Shown here in pieces: positions 35,430 to 44,790 of a DNA stretch of 64,000 nucleotides. Location: positions 310,001 to 374,000 of the forward strand of contig CAVOHB010000004.1 in the NCBI GenBank assembly GCA_963695705.1, given 5' to 3'. Source of the stretch: JBKPNJ01 sp963695705 (lineage in GTDB: Bacteria; Actinomycetota; Actinomycetes; Propionibacteriales; Nocardioidaceae). Positions within the stretch are counted from its first letter, which is position 1; the number at the start of each line of letters is the position of its first letter. Below the pieces are notes generated by a model, which was given only the letters and a program-made list of their open reading frames with translations, made no database searches and was not told the DNA's origin. The position numbers were made by a program, and so were the translations under genes.

Positions 35430-37801
35430 CGGGTGCGGCGCCCGCCCCGATGGCCGCCGCCGGCACCGGTCGCCGCCGGCGGCGCTTCGTCGTGCGCGGT
35501 GTTGTCCAGGGCGTCGGATTCCGACCGTTCGTCTATGCCGCCGCCTCGGCGCTGTCGTTGACCGGCTCGGTTGCCAACGACTCAGGTGGCGTCATCGTCG
35601 AGGTGGAGGGCGTGCCCGCGGCGATCGCGGCCTTCGCGCGCAGGCTGCGTGACGACCCGCCGCCGCTGGCTGTGGTCGAATCCATCGAAGACGTCGATAT
35701 CGCACCCCGCGGAGGCACCGGGTTCCGGATCGGCGACACCTCGCGTCAGCCGGGAGCCCGCACGCTTGCCTCCCCCGACGTCGCCACCTGTGCGGACTGC
35801 CTGCGCGAGCTCGCCGACCCGGCCGACCGCCGCTACCGGCACCCGTTCATCACCTGCACCAACTGCGGTCCACGGTTCACGATCATCACCGACCTGCCCT
35901 ATGACCGGCCGTCAACCACGATGGCGGGCTTTCCCATGTGTTCGCGGTGCGCCAGCGAGTACGCCGACCCGTCCGATCGGCGCTTCCATGCCCAGCCCAT
36001 CGCCTGCCCCCGGTGCGGTCCACAGCTCGAGCTCGTCGGCGCCGGGCCGGCGCGGCACGGCGAGCAGGCACTCCGTCTCGCCCGGACGTTGATCGCCGAG
36101 GGCGCCGTCGTCGCCGTCAAGGGCATCGGCGGCTACCACCTGGCCTGCGATGCCGGCAACGAGGCAGCCGTCCGGGCGCTGCGGGTACGCAAGCAGCGCG
36201 GCGACAAACCCTTCGCGGTCATGGTCGCCGACCTCGCCACCGCGCGGGAGCTGTGCCGGATCGACGCCGCCGAGGCGGCACTGCTGGAGGGACCACGGCG
36301 GCCCATCGTGCTGCTCGCCCGGCGCACCGACCCCGGGTCGGGAGAGGGTCAATGCATCGCGGAGTCCGTCGCCCCGGGTAATCCCGACCTCGGCATTCTG
36401 CTTCCGTACACACCGCTGCACGTGCTGCTCCTCGGCCTTGCCGGTGACCCTCCCGGGCCGAGCAGTCTGGTGCTGACCTCCGGCAACCTCGGTGGAGAGC
36501 CGATCGTCTACGCAGACGATGACGCGCTGACCCGGCTCGCGCCGCTCGCAGACGCGTGGCTGCGCCACGACCGCCGGATCTGCGTGCCCTGCGACGACTC
36601 CGTGCTGCGCGTCGTCGACGACGACGAGCTGCCGATCCGCCGGTCCCGGGGGTACGCCCCGCTCCCGGTCGCGCTGCCGGTCGACGTCCCGGCCACGCTG
36701 GCCGTCGGCGCCGACCTGAAGAACGCCTGCGCGCTCGCCGACGGGCGCTACGCCTGGCTGAGCCAGCACATCGGTGACATGGACGACCTCGCCACGCTGG
36801 AGGCGTTCACGGCGGCCGAGCGGCACCTCGAACGGCTGACCCGCGTCGCACCGGCCCAGCTGGTGGCCGACCGCCATCCGGGTTACCGGTCGAGCGGCTG
36901 GGCGCGTGCCCACCGTCGCGACCGCCCGTTGCGTACCGTCCAGCATCACCACGCGCACGTCGCGGCCCTGATGGCCGAGCACGGCCTTGACGGCTCGCGC
37001 CAGGTGATCGGCATCGCCTTCGACGGCACCGGCTACGGCAGCGACGGTGCCGTCTGGGGTGGCGAGATCCTCCTCGCCGACTACAAGGGGTTCCAGCGCT
37101 TCGCCCACCTCGGGTACGTCTGGCTGCCCGGCGGTGACGCGGCCGTGCACCGCCCCTACCGGATGGCCCTGGCCCACCTGGCCGCCGCAGGGGTCGCGTG
37201 GGATGGAGGCCTGCCTCCGGTACGGGCCTGCCCGGCGGCCGAGCGCGAGGTGCTGGCCCACCAGGTCGCCACCGGGTTCGGGTGCGCGCCGACGTCGAGC
37301 GTCGGACGGCTCTTCGATGCGGTCGCGGCGCTGGCCGGCGTCCGGCAGGTGGTGGACTACGAGGCGCAGGCCGCGATCGAGTTCGAGGCCCTCGCCCGGA
37401 CCGAGGCCGCCTCCGGTGGAGCCACGTCCGAGGTGCAGCCCCGGACGTACGGCATTCCCATCGTCACCGGACCGGAGGGCGCTCCCCTGGTGGCGGACCC
37501 CGCGCCGCTGATCCGTGCCGTCGCCGCCGACGTGCATGCTGGGGTCCCGGCGGCCGGCATCAGCCGCGGGTTCCATTCCGCCCTGGTGGACTACACCAGG
37601 GCTATCGCCGACCGGGCCCGGCGCAGCACCGGGCTCGAGACAGTGGCGCTCACCGGCGGTGTGTTCCAGAATGCACTGTTGCTGTCCGCCTGCAGGAGGG
37701 GACTGCGCGCGGACGGGTTCACGGTTCTGTGCCATCGGCACGTGCCGCCCAACGACGGAGGGCTGGCGCTGGGCCAGCTGCTCGTCGGATCGTCAGGATG
37801 A
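35426..37801 (+). CDS. hypF: Carbamoyltransferase HypF
   Basis: Makes the thiocarbamate precursor of the cyanide ligands from carbamoyl phosphate. 791 residues, domains in order: acylphosphatase (VRGVVQGVGFRPFVY), two zinc fingers (CADC/CTNC and CSRC/CPRC), a YrdC-like domain, and a Kae1-like C-terminal domain with QHHHAHVAAL and ALTGGVFQNALLL. The domain set is complete. GTG start overlaps the first hypC. Confidence 0.96.
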   Translation: MTGAAPAPMAAAGTGRRRRRFVVRGVVQGVGFRPFVYAAASALSLTGSVANDSGGVIVEVEGVPAAIAAFARRLRDDPPPLAVVESIEDVDIAPRGGTGFRIGDTSRQPGARTLASPDVATCADCLRELADPADRRYRHPFITCTNCGPRFTIITDLPYDRPSTTMAGFPMCSRCASEYADPSDRRFHAQPIACPRCGPQLELVGAGPARHGEQALRLARTLIAEGAVVAVKGIGGYHLACDAGNEAAVRALRVRKQRGDKPFAVMVADLATARELCRIDAAEAALLEGPRRPIVLLARRTDPGSGEGQCIAESVAPGNPDLGILLPYTPLHVLLLGLAGDPPGPSSLVLTSGNLGGEPIVYADDDALTRLAPLADAWLRHDRRICVPCDDSVLRVVDDDELPIRRSRGYAPLPVALPVDVPATLAVGADLKNACALADGRYAWLSQHIGDMDDLATLEAFTAAERHLERLTRVAPAQLVADRHPGYRSSGWARAHRRDRPLRTVQHHHAHVAALMAEHGLDGSRQVIGIAFDGTGYGSDGAVWGGEILLADYKGFQRFAHLGYVWLPGGDAAVHRPYRMALAHLAAAGVAWDGGLPPVRACPAAEREVLAHQVATGFGCAPTSSVGRLFDAVAALAGVRQVVDYEAQAAIEFEALARTEAASGGATSEVQPRTYGIPIVTGPEGAPLVADPAPLIRAVAADVHAGVPAAGISRGFHSALVDYTRAIADRARRSTGLETVALTGGVFQNALLLSACRRGLRADGFTVLCHRHVPPNDGGLALGQLLVGSSG

Positions 37802-37820
37802 CAAGGGAAGGACGATAACC

Positions 37821-38117
37821 ATGTGCCTGGCCGTACCCGGCAGGGTGATGAGTCTCGAGACTCGCGACGACACGCCGATGGCAGAGGTCGACTTCGGCGG
37901 GGTCCGCAAGGAGGTCTGCCTGCAGTACATCCCCGACGTCAAGATCGGCGAGTACGTCGTCGTGCACGTCGGGTTCGCGATCCAGCGGCTCGACGAGCAG
38001 TCGGCGATGGACACCCTGGCGAACTTCGAGAAGCTCGGCATCCTCGAGGAGGAGTTCGGGGACGGGTTCGCGCTGGCGGCCAAGCAGGCCGGGATCGGCG
38101 CGGAGGCGGCGTCATGA
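37821..38117 (+). CDS. hypC: HypC chaperone, second copy
   Basis: A 98-residue second HypC (MCLAVPGRVMSLETRDDT), with FGGVRKEVCLQYIPDVKIGEYVVVHVGFAIQRLDE. It is directly coupled to hypD (ATGA), so this copy is the likely HypD partner in Fe(CN)2CO assembly. It shares the N-terminal Cys and the hydrophobic segment with the first copy but is otherwise diverged. An older duplication rather than a recent copy. Confidence 0.92.
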   Translation: MCLAVPGRVMSLETRDDTPMAEVDFGGVRKEVCLQYIPDVKIGEYVVVHVGFAIQRLDEQSAMDTLANFEKLGILEEEFGDGFALAAKQAGIGAEAAS

Positions 38118-39223
38118 AGTACCTCGACGAGTTCAGCAACCCGGACCTGGCCAAGCGCCTGCTCGACCAGATCCATGCGACTACCACTCGGCCGTGGGCG
38201 ATCATGGAGGTGTGCGGCGGCCAGACGCACTCGATCATCCGGCACGGGATCGACCAGCTGCTGCCCGAGCAGATCGAGATGATCCACGGCCCCGGCTGTC
38301 CGGTCTGTGTCACGCCCCTGGAGATCATCGACAAGGCGCTGGCGATCGCGGCTCGCCCCGATGTCATCTTCTGCTCGTTCGGTGACATGCTCAGGGTGCC
38401 GGGCAGCAGCCAGGACCTCTTCCGGATCAAGAGCGCCGGTGGTGACGTCCGGGTGGTCTACTCCCCGCTCGATGCGCTCAAGCTCGCGCGCGAGAACCCC
38501 GACCGTGAGGTCGTCTTCTTCGGCATCGGGTTCGAGACCACAGCGCCGGCCAACGCCATGACGGTCTACCAGGCCAAGCGGCTGGGGATCGAGAACTTCT
38601 CGCTGCTGGTGTCGCACGTCCTCGTGCCACCCGCCGTCGCCGCGATCATGGAGTCCCCGACGTGCCGCGTGCAGGCGTTCCTGGCGGCCGGTCATGTCTG
38701 CAGCGTGATGGGCACGCATGAGTACCCGCCGCTGACCGAGAAGTACCAGGTGCCGATCGTGGTCACCGGTTTCGAGCCGCTGGACATCCTCGAGGGAATC
38801 CGGCGTACTGTGCTGCAGCTGGAGTCCGGGCGGCACGAGCTCGAGAACGCCTATCCGCGGGCGGTCACCGCCGATGGCAATACCGCCGCGATGGCGATGC
38901 TGCGAGACGTCTTCGAGGTCACCGACCGCGCCTGGCGCGGCATCGGCGTGATCCCGGCGAGCGGATGGAGACTCTCTCCGGCGTACCGCCACTTCGATGC
39001 CGAGCACCGGTTCGACGTGGCTTCCATGCACACCGACGAGTCGTCGATCTGTCGCTCGGGCGAGGTGCTTCAGGGCCTGATCAAGCCGCACGAGTGCGAG
39101 GCGTTCGGCCGCGAGTGCACCCCCCGCAACCCGCTGGGAGCCACCATGGTCTCGTCGGAGGGCGCGTGTGCGGCGTACTACCTGTACCGGCGGCTGGAAC
39201 TGGTGGAACCCGCGCATGCCTGA
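38114..39223 (+). CDS. hypD: Hydrogenase assembly protein HypD
   Basis: Iron-sulfur scaffold on which the Fe(CN)2CO group is built with HypC. The 369-residue protein has the conserved VCGGQTHSIIRHG, GPGCPVCVTP and GFETTAPANAMTV motifs, the late CRSGEVLQG and a CTPRNPLGA segment with cluster cysteines. Starts within the hypC stop; overlaps hypE by 8 bases. Confidence 0.97.
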   Translation: MKYLDEFSNPDLAKRLLDQIHATTTRPWAIMEVCGGQTHSIIRHGIDQLLPEQIEMIHGPGCPVCVTPLEIIDKALAIAARPDVIFCSFGDMLRVPGSSQDLFRIKSAGGDVRVVYSPLDALKLARENPDREVVFFGIGFETTAPANAMTVYQAKRLGIENFSLLVSHVLVPPAVAAIMESPTCRVQAFLAAGHVCSVMGTHEYPPLTEKYQVPIVVTGFEPLDILEGIRRTVLQLESGRHELENAYPRAVTADGNTAAMAMLRDVFEVTDRAWRGIGVIPASGWRLSPAYRHFDAEHRFDVASMHTDESSICRSGEVLQGLIKPHECEAFGRECTPRNPLGATMVSSEGACAAYYLYRRLELVEPAHA

Positions 39224-40280
39224 GGCCGAACCGGTCAGCTTCGACGGCTGGGTCTGCCCGCTGCCGCTTCGCGACTCCCCGACGATCGTCATGGGACACG
39301 GTGGCGGGGGGGCGATGTCGGCCGAGCTGGTCGAGCACCTCTTCCTTCCTGCCTTCGGGGAGGCCGCCGACGCCGAGCTGGGCGACTCCGCCGTCATGTC
39401 GGTCGCCGGCGCCCGGCTGGCGTTCTCGACCGACTCCTACGTCGTCAGACCGCTGTTCTTTCCCGGTGGGAGCATCGGCGACCTCGCGGTCAACGGCACC
39501 GTCAACGACCTGGCGATGTCCGGGGCCACGCCGCTCGCGCTCTCGACCGCCTTCATCCTGGAGGAGGGCACCGCGCTGTCGGAGCTGGGCCGGGTCGCCG
39601 AAGCGCTGGGGACCGCTGCGCGGGCGGCCGGTGTGCGACTCGTCACCGGGGACACGAAGGTCGTCGACGCGGGACACGGCGACAGCATCTTCGTCAACAC
39701 GGCCGGGATCGGGGTGCTCGCGGCCGGGACCGACATCCGTCCGGACCGGGCCCGCAAGGGAGACGCGGTGATCGTCAGCGGCGACATCGGCGTGCACGGC
39801 GTAGCGGTGATGAGCTGCCGGGAGGGGCTGGAGTTCGGCACCGCGGTCGAGAGCGACACCGCACCTCTCAACGGGCTCGTCGCCACGATGCTGGCGACCG
39901 GCGCGGACATCCACGTGCTCCGTGACCCGACTCGTGGTGGTGTCGCGGCGTCGCTCAATGAGATCGCGAAGGCGTCCAAGATCGGGGTCAGCCTGGTCGA
40001 ACGCCAGCTGCCGATCCCCCAACCCGTCCAGGACGCCTGCGGGCTGCTCGGACTCGACCCGCTCTACGTCGCCAACGAGGGCAAGCTGCTGGCGTTCGTC
40101 GACCCCGGCGACGTCGACCGGGTGCTCGAGGCGATGCGCGGCCACGAGTACGGAAGGTCCGCCGCGCTGATCGGCGTCTGCGTCGACGAGCACCCCGGCA
40201 TGGTCGTCGCCCGGACCGGACTGGGCGGCACCAGGGTCGTCGACCTGCCGTTGGGCGAGCAGCTCCCCCGGATCTGCTGA
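39216..40280 (+). CDS. hypE: Hydrogenase assembly protein HypE
   Basis: Dehydrates the thiocarboxamide on its C-terminal Cys to the cyanide donor. The 354-residue protein carries GHGGGGAMSAELV, a PurM-like ATP site GDTKVVDAG, DPTRGGVAASLNEIA, and ends in the diagnostic PRIC, whose Cys carries the carbamoyl group. ATG 39216 is internal to hypD. Its stop lies in a perfect 19-base tandem duplication. Confidence 0.97.
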   Translation: MPEAEPVSFDGWVCPLPLRDSPTIVMGHGGGGAMSAELVEHLFLPAFGEAADAELGDSAVMSVAGARLAFSTDSYVVRPLFFPGGSIGDLAVNGTVNDLAMSGATPLALSTAFILEEGTALSELGRVAEALGTAARAAGVRLVTGDTKVVDAGHGDSIFVNTAGIGVLAAGTDIRPDRARKGDAVIVSGDIGVHGVAVMSCREGLEFGTAVESDTAPLNGLVATMLATGADIHVLRDPTRGGVAASLNEIAKASKIGVSLVERQLPIPQPVQDACGLLGLDPLYVANEGKLLAFVDPGDVDRVLEAMRGHEYGRSAALIGVCVDEHPGMVVARTGLGGTRVVDLPLGEQLPRIC

Positions 40281-40304
40281 ATGGGCCCGGATCTGCTGAA
40301 TGGG
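40267..40304 (+). repeat. Perfect 19-bp tandem duplication across the hypE stop
   Basis: The unit from CCCGGATCTG to GAATGGG occurs at 40267-40285 and 40286-40304. Each contains TGAATGGG, so the hypE stop and a following ATG are both duplicated. As 19 is not a multiple of three, the second ATG (40300) is in a different frame from the first (40281). Confidence 0.95.
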
Positions 40305-40310
40305 AATACC

Positions 40311-41096
40311 ATGCCGGGGGCACCGGTGACCCCCGGCACCGTCGAGGGCGCGCTGTTGTTCGCGCGCTACGCGTTCCCGCCCAACGAGCTCGGCTACTGC
40401 GGGCCGGACGGCGCCTCGGTGCTGTTGGAGCACGCCACGTCCGGCGGGCTCGAGGAGGAGATCGTCCGCCGGGCCCGGAACTTCGACGGGGCCTGGCCGT
40501 ACCTGCAGACGATCTCCGCCGCAGCCGGGATCGACGACCCGCTCGACGCCCGGGTGGTCGAGGCGTACTGGATCGGCAACGAGCTGCTCGACAGGGTGGA
40601 CGCATCCGCGTTCCTGGAGACCCTGGGCGAGAAGTTCGCCGGCCAGGTCGGCGGAGTCTGGGACCGCGTTGGCCCCGCGGGCCGGCCACTCGCGCACCAC
40701 AGTTTCCACGTCTTCGCGGTCTACCCGTGGTTCGGCCTGCTGCGAACCGGCAGCAACGTGCCGCTCTCCGTCCTCGACCAGTGCCGGATCCGGTGGGGCA
40801 CCGTCATCGGCCTCGACGCCGAGCGAGCCCTGGTCCGCTCCCAGCCGCTGACCTGGGACGGCGAGGCTCTGGCCATCGGCGCCGAACGCGAGGAGACCGT
40901 CCGGTGGTCGACGGGGCGTCGATCGCTGCGCGCGGGCCTAGCCGTCGGCGACCTGGTGTCGCTGCACTGGGACTGGGTCTGCGACCGGCTCACGCCCGCG
41001 CAGCTCGATGCGCTGCGCCGCAGCAGCCAGCGACAGATGGATCTCGTCAGTCGGGAGGGTGCGACGATGACCAGCGGCGGTGAGCGGTTGAGTTGA
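40311..41096 (+). CDS. DUF6390 hydrogenase-associated protein
   Basis: A 261-residue protein of unknown function that occurs after hypE in this type of locus. It reads APVTPGTVEGALLFARYAFPPNELGYCGPDG, then HHSFHVFAVYPWFGLLRTG and YWIGNELLDRVDASAFL. I prefer ATG 40311 (MPGAPVTPG): the in-frame ATG at 40281 lies in the duplicated 19 bases and would add MGPDLLNGNT. No membrane or metal motif is obvious. It overlaps the next gene. Confidence 0.75.
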   Translation: MPGAPVTPGTVEGALLFARYAFPPNELGYCGPDGASVLLEHATSGGLEEEIVRRARNFDGAWPYLQTISAAAGIDDPLDARVVEAYWIGNELLDRVDASAFLETLGEKFAGQVGGVWDRVGPAGRPLAHHSFHVFAVYPWFGLLRTGSNVPLSVLDQCRIRWGTVIGLDAERALVRSQPLTWDGEALAIGAEREETVRWSTGRRSLRAGLAVGDLVSLHWDWVCDRLTPAQLDALRRSSQRQMDLVSREGATMTSGGERLS

Positions 41097-41632
41097 CCGA
41101 CCACGGACCGCCGGGGGGAGGATGGCCGGCTCCCGATGTCATCGGTACGCCTCGACTCGTCCTGGAACCGCTGCGCGAGACACACGCCGAGCAGGCCGCG
41201 GCCGCCTTCGAAGACCCCGCGCTGCATACGTTCACCGGCGGTGCCCCGGCGACCGTCGCCGAGTTGCGCGGCAGGTACGTTCTGCAGGCTGTCGGCCACT
41301 CGCCGGACAACCAGGAGGGCTGGCTCAACTGGATCATCCGCCGAAGGACCGCTGCCGCGGAGCTGATCGGCACCGTGCAGGCCACGCTGAGGCGTGACGA
41401 CGACGGACTCATCGCGGAACTGGCCTGGGTGGTCGTCCCGACCGCCCAGGGTGCCGGGATCGCCACCGAGTCGTCGGCAGCAGTGGTCGATTGGCTGCGC
41501 GGACAGGGCGTCGGCCGGTTCACCGCCAACATCCATCCCGGACACCACGCCTCGATGGCGGTGGCCCGACACCTGGGCATGAGCCCCACTGAGGACGTCG
41601 TCGATGGCGAGACCGTCTGGACCTGTGTCTGA
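41093..41632 (+). CDS. GNAT family acetyltransferase (RimJ-like)
   Basis: A 179-residue N-acetyltransferase related to RimJ/RimL-type enzymes: IGTPRLVLEPLRETHAEQ at the start, GTVQATLRRDDDGLIAELAWVV, then PTAQGAGIATESSAAVVDWL as the acetyl-CoA loop and ANIHPGHHASMAVARHLGM. The TTG at 41093 overlaps the DUF6390 stop, so translation seems coupled. Target unknown. It may be a passenger of the hydrogenase operon. Confidence 0.8.
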   Translation: MTDHGPPGGGWPAPDVIGTPRLVLEPLRETHAEQAAAAFEDPALHTFTGGAPATVAELRGRYVLQAVGHSPDNQEGWLNWIIRRRTAAAELIGTVQATLRRDDDGLIAELAWVVVPTAQGAGIATESSAAVVDWLRGQGVGRFTANIHPGHHASMAVARHLGMSPTEDVVDGETVWTCV

Positions 41633-41696
41633 CGGGGTTTCGGGACTCTTGGCGCTCAGGGCGACGAAAGGCTCGGCGTCCCGCGTCCACGCAGCT

Positions 41697-43067
41697 TCAA
41701 CCGCCGGTCAGCTCCGCAATGGCTGCCGTGAAGACCTCGGTATGCCGCGTGACGTCCTCCGCCGACGTCTGCGGGCACATCAGTGCCATGTTGTGGAACG
41801 GCGTCATCATGATCGACCTGTTGAGCATGTACAGATGCATATAGTCGTCGAGCTCCTCGTCCGTCGCCGCGGCTGACTCCCCGCCGCTGCGGGGAGCCGG
41901 CGACACGAACCGGTACTCGGCGCGAGCACCGAGCTGTGTGATGGACCACTCGAGGCCCGCTGACTCGGTGACCTTGCGCACCTGCTCGGTGTAGTCGGTC
42001 GCCAGCGCGACCATGTGCTTGAACGCATCCTCGGTCAGCACCTCACCGAGCGTGGCCCGCATCGCGGCCAGGGACAGCGCGTTGCCGGCCAGGGTGCCGC
42101 CCACACCCCCGACGTCAACGATGTCGGCGTGGCCGGCGTCGGCCTGACGCGCCACGGCCGCGGCCACCTCGTCACTGAGGCCGTACGCGCCGCAGGGGAT
42201 CCCACCGCCGATGGCCTTGCCGATCACGAACAGATCGGGCCGCAGCCCGTCGCGTAGCGTCATCCCTCCCGGTCCGGCCGAGATCGTGTGCGTCTCGTCG
42301 ATCAGCAGCAGCGCGCCGTACCTGGTGGCCAGGGCGCGCAGACCGTCCAGGAAACCGGGATCAGGCAGGACGATGCCGATGTTGGTCAATGCCGGCTCGG
42401 TGAGGATCGCCGCGACGTCTCCGCGCGCGAGCTCGCGCTCGACGGCATCGAGGTCGTTCCACTCCGCCACCCGGGTCGTCGTCGTCGGGTCCACCGGCGG
42501 CCCGACGTTGCCCGGCCGGCTCACCGCGGTCCCGTCCGGGCCGACGACCACGAAGCTCTCGTCGACCGACCCGTGATAGCAGTACGAGAACACCAGCAGC
42601 TTCGGCCTGCCGGTCACGAGCCGGGCCAGGCGTACCGCCCATCGATTGGCGTCGGTGGCGCTGAGCGTGAACGACCAGATCGGCAGGCCGAACCTGCGGT
42701 GCAGTTCCGCGCCGACCCATTCGGCATCCTCGGTCGGCAGCATCGTGGTGAGCCCGCCGCGGGTCGCGATGCGGTCCTCCACGGCGCGCACCGTCGGTTC
42801 GGGCGAGTGTCCTGCCATCGCGGCGGTGTCGCCCAGCGCGAAGTCGATGTAGGTCAACCCGTCGACATCGATGATCCGGTTGCCCCGCGCCGAGTCGAAA
42901 GCGACCGGGAAGCCGCCGGTCCACATGCTCATCCACGTCATCGGTACGCGCCCCAGCAGGTGCCCCGCCTGCGCGTGCACCTGCATCGAGCGGGGGTGTC
43001 CGGCGGTGAACTCGGCTCGCTCCCGGGCGAGGAGCCGAGCCAGTCGGTCGCGGGGAACTGTCGTCAT
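41697..43067 (-). CDS. Class III aminotransferase, GSAM-like
   Basis: A 456-residue PLP aminotransferase related to glutamate-1-semialdehyde aminomutases and other class III enzymes. Motifs: VDGLTYIDFALGDTAAMAGHSP, SATDANRWAVRLARL, LLIDETHTISAGPGG and the PLP Lys in FVIGKAIGGGIPCGAYG. The substrate lysine region fits, but the typical hemL MVNSGTEA motif is LSATDAN here, so it is not the heme-pathway enzyme. Substrate unknown. It is convergent with the GNAT gene. Confidence 0.85.
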   Translation of the reverse strand: MTTVPRDRLARLLARERAEFTAGHPRSMQVHAQAGHLLGRVPMTWMSMWTGGFPVAFDSARGNRIIDVDGLTYIDFALGDTAAMAGHSPEPTVRAVEDRIATRGGLTTMLPTEDAEWVGAELHRRFGLPIWSFTLSATDANRWAVRLARLVTGRPKLLVFSYCYHGSVDESFVVVGPDGTAVSRPGNVGPPVDPTTTTRVAEWNDLDAVERELARGDVAAILTEPALTNIGIVLPDPGFLDGLRALATRYGALLLIDETHTISAGPGGMTLRDGLRPDLFVIGKAIGGGIPCGAYGLSDEVAAAVARQADAGHADIVDVGGVGGTLAGNALSLAAMRATLGEVLTEDAFKHMVALATDYTEQVRKVTESAGLEWSITQLGARAEYRFVSPAPRSGGESAAATDEELDDYMHLYMLNRSIMMTPFHNMALMCPQTSAEDVTRHTEVFTAAIAELTGG

Positions 43068-43108
43068 CCGGACACGCTATCGACATCGCGCCGGTCCCTG
43101 CCCCGAGC

Positions 43109-44722
43109 TCACCCTCGACCGCAGTGCGGCACCAGTTCAACCCCCGGCTGGCGGTCGACGGGGCCGTCGGTCGGCACCACCGGGGCATCCGCTTCGGCTG
43201 CGCCGCGCGCCGGCAGGAGGACCAGGGTCGCGACCGCGGCCAGCGCGGTGGCACCGGCGGCAACCAGGGAACCCGCCGACAAGCCGTCGAGGAATGCCTG
43301 CCGTACAGCCAGACCCGCCGGTCCCTGGAGGGCGGACGGCAGCGCGCCGACCAGCGACAGCCCGCCGCCTACCGAGTCCTGTGCCGTCCGCGCGGTGGCG
43401 GCGGGAACCCCCAGTGCGGTCAGGGAGTCGATCACCCGCGGCCCGTACAGCGAGCTCATCACCGAGCCGACCACGGCGACGCCGAGGGTACCGCCGATCT
43501 CCCGGGTCGTGTCGTTGACGGCCGACCCGGCACCGACCGTGGCGCGGGGCAGCGCGCCCATCACCGCGTCGGTCGCCGGACCCGCAGTCAGCGCCAGTCC
43601 GGCAGCCATCAGCACCATCGAGACGATCACCCGGCCCCAGTACGCGCTCTGCAGATCCGTGCCGGAGGCGACCAGGAACCCCACGCTCATGAGTGCGAGT
43701 CCGGCGGTCACAACCAGGGTCGTCCCGACCCGCTTCATGGCAAGGATCGCAACCGGGGACAACGCGCCGATCACAATCGCGAACGGGAGTGTTGCGAGGC
43801 CGGCCTCGAGAGTCCCGTAGCCGCGGACCATCTGGAAGTACTGCGTGATCATGAAGATGAAGCCGAACAGGCCGAAGAAAGCCAGTGCGATGGCACCGCT
43901 GGCCGCGCTGAACCGCGGATTCGCGAACAGACGGACGTCGAGCAGCGGATCGCGGCGCCGCAGCTCCCAGGCGACGAAGCCGGCGATCAGCATCATGGAG
44001 GCCAGGAACCCGAGCACTGTGGTCGTCGATGTCCAGCCATGCGACGGCGCCTCGATGACGGTCCAGACCAGTGAGCCGATCGCGCCGACGGACAGAAGCG
44101 CACCCGCGACGTCGTACCGACCGGCGGAGGTGTCACGGAACTCTGGCAGCAGGGCCCGGCCGGCAACCAGCGCGAGGGCGACGACGGGTACGTTCACCAG
44201 GAAGACCGCGTTCCAGGAGAACCGCTCGAGGAGCAGACCACCGCTTACCGGGCCGAGCGCCACCGCCAGGCCGGAGATGCCGGACCAGATGCCGATAGCC
44301 GTGGCCCGCTCCCGGGGCGAGGTGAACGTGTTGGACAACAGCGCGAGGGTCGCGGGGTAGATCAACGCAGCCGCCACGCCCATCAGTGCGCGGCCCACGA
44401 TCAGCTGGGTGGTGGTCTGTGCCAGCGCCGTCGCCAGCGAGGTCAGACCGAACAGGACGAGGCCCACCTGGAGCATCCGGCGCCGCCCGAGCCGGTCGCC
44501 GAGGTTCCCGCCCATCAGCAGCAGGCCGGCGAACACCAGCGTGTAGGCGTCGACGACCCATTGCAGGTCGCGCGTGCTGGCGGCGAGCTCGGTACTGATC
44601 GTCGGCAGCGCCACGTTGACGATGGTGTTGTCCACGGTCACCAGCAGCACGCTCATGCACAGCACGAGCAGGATCCACCAGCGCCGGCGGTGAATGTTCG
44701 CCGCGGTGCGTGAATCGGTCAT
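43109..44722 (-). CDS. MFS drug exporter, DHA2 family (EmrB/QacA-like)
   Basis: A 537-residue proton-driven exporter with 14 predicted membrane segments. Near the N-terminus DNTIVNVALPTI and the loop motif GNLGDRLGRRRML are typical of DHA2; motif C is GLAVALGPVSGGLL. Late helices are visible to about residue 500. Its gene is divergent from the tetR-like gene with an operator between them, so export is probably induced by the transported toxic compound. Confidence 0.9.
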   Translation of the reverse strand: MTDSRTAANIHRRRWWILLVLCMSVLLVTVDNTIVNVALPTISTELAASTRDLQWVVDAYTLVFAGLLLMGGNLGDRLGRRRMLQVGLVLFGLTSLATALAQTTTQLIVGRALMGVAAALIYPATLALLSNTFTSPRERATAIGIWSGISGLAVALGPVSGGLLLERFSWNAVFLVNVPVVALALVAGRALLPEFRDTSAGRYDVAGALLSVGAIGSLVWTVIEAPSHGWTSTTTVLGFLASMMLIAGFVAWELRRRDPLLDVRLFANPRFSAASGAIALAFFGLFGFIFMITQYFQMVRGYGTLEAGLATLPFAIVIGALSPVAILAMKRVGTTLVVTAGLALMSVGFLVASGTDLQSAYWGRVIVSMVLMAAGLALTAGPATDAVMGALPRATVGAGSAVNDTTREIGGTLGVAVVGSVMSSLYGPRVIDSLTALGVPAATARTAQDSVGGGLSLVGALPSALQGPAGLAVRQAFLDGLSAGSLVAAGATALAAVATLVLLPARGAAEADAPVVPTDGPVDRQPGVELVPHCGRG

Positions 44723-44737
44723 CGACCCTCCTGTAGA

Positions 44738-44765
44738 ACGTTGTTCTAGTACAGTAGAACAACGT
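44738..44765. promoter_or_regulatory. TetR-type operator between the exporter and its regulator
   Basis: Perfect inverted repeat with arms ACGTTGTTCTA (44738-44748) and TAGAACAACGT (44755-44765), 6-base spacer. It is 16-43 bases upstream of the exporter ATG and 72 bases before the regulator start, so it can serve both promoters. The regulator is probably the adjacent TetR protein. Confidence 0.85.
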
Positions 44766-44790
44766 ACTACAAAGCGTCAAGGAGATCTGC

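Noticed and set aside
35912..37741. A 609-codon minus-strand open frame opposite hypF
   Set aside because: Antisense shadow of hypF; no recognisable domain.
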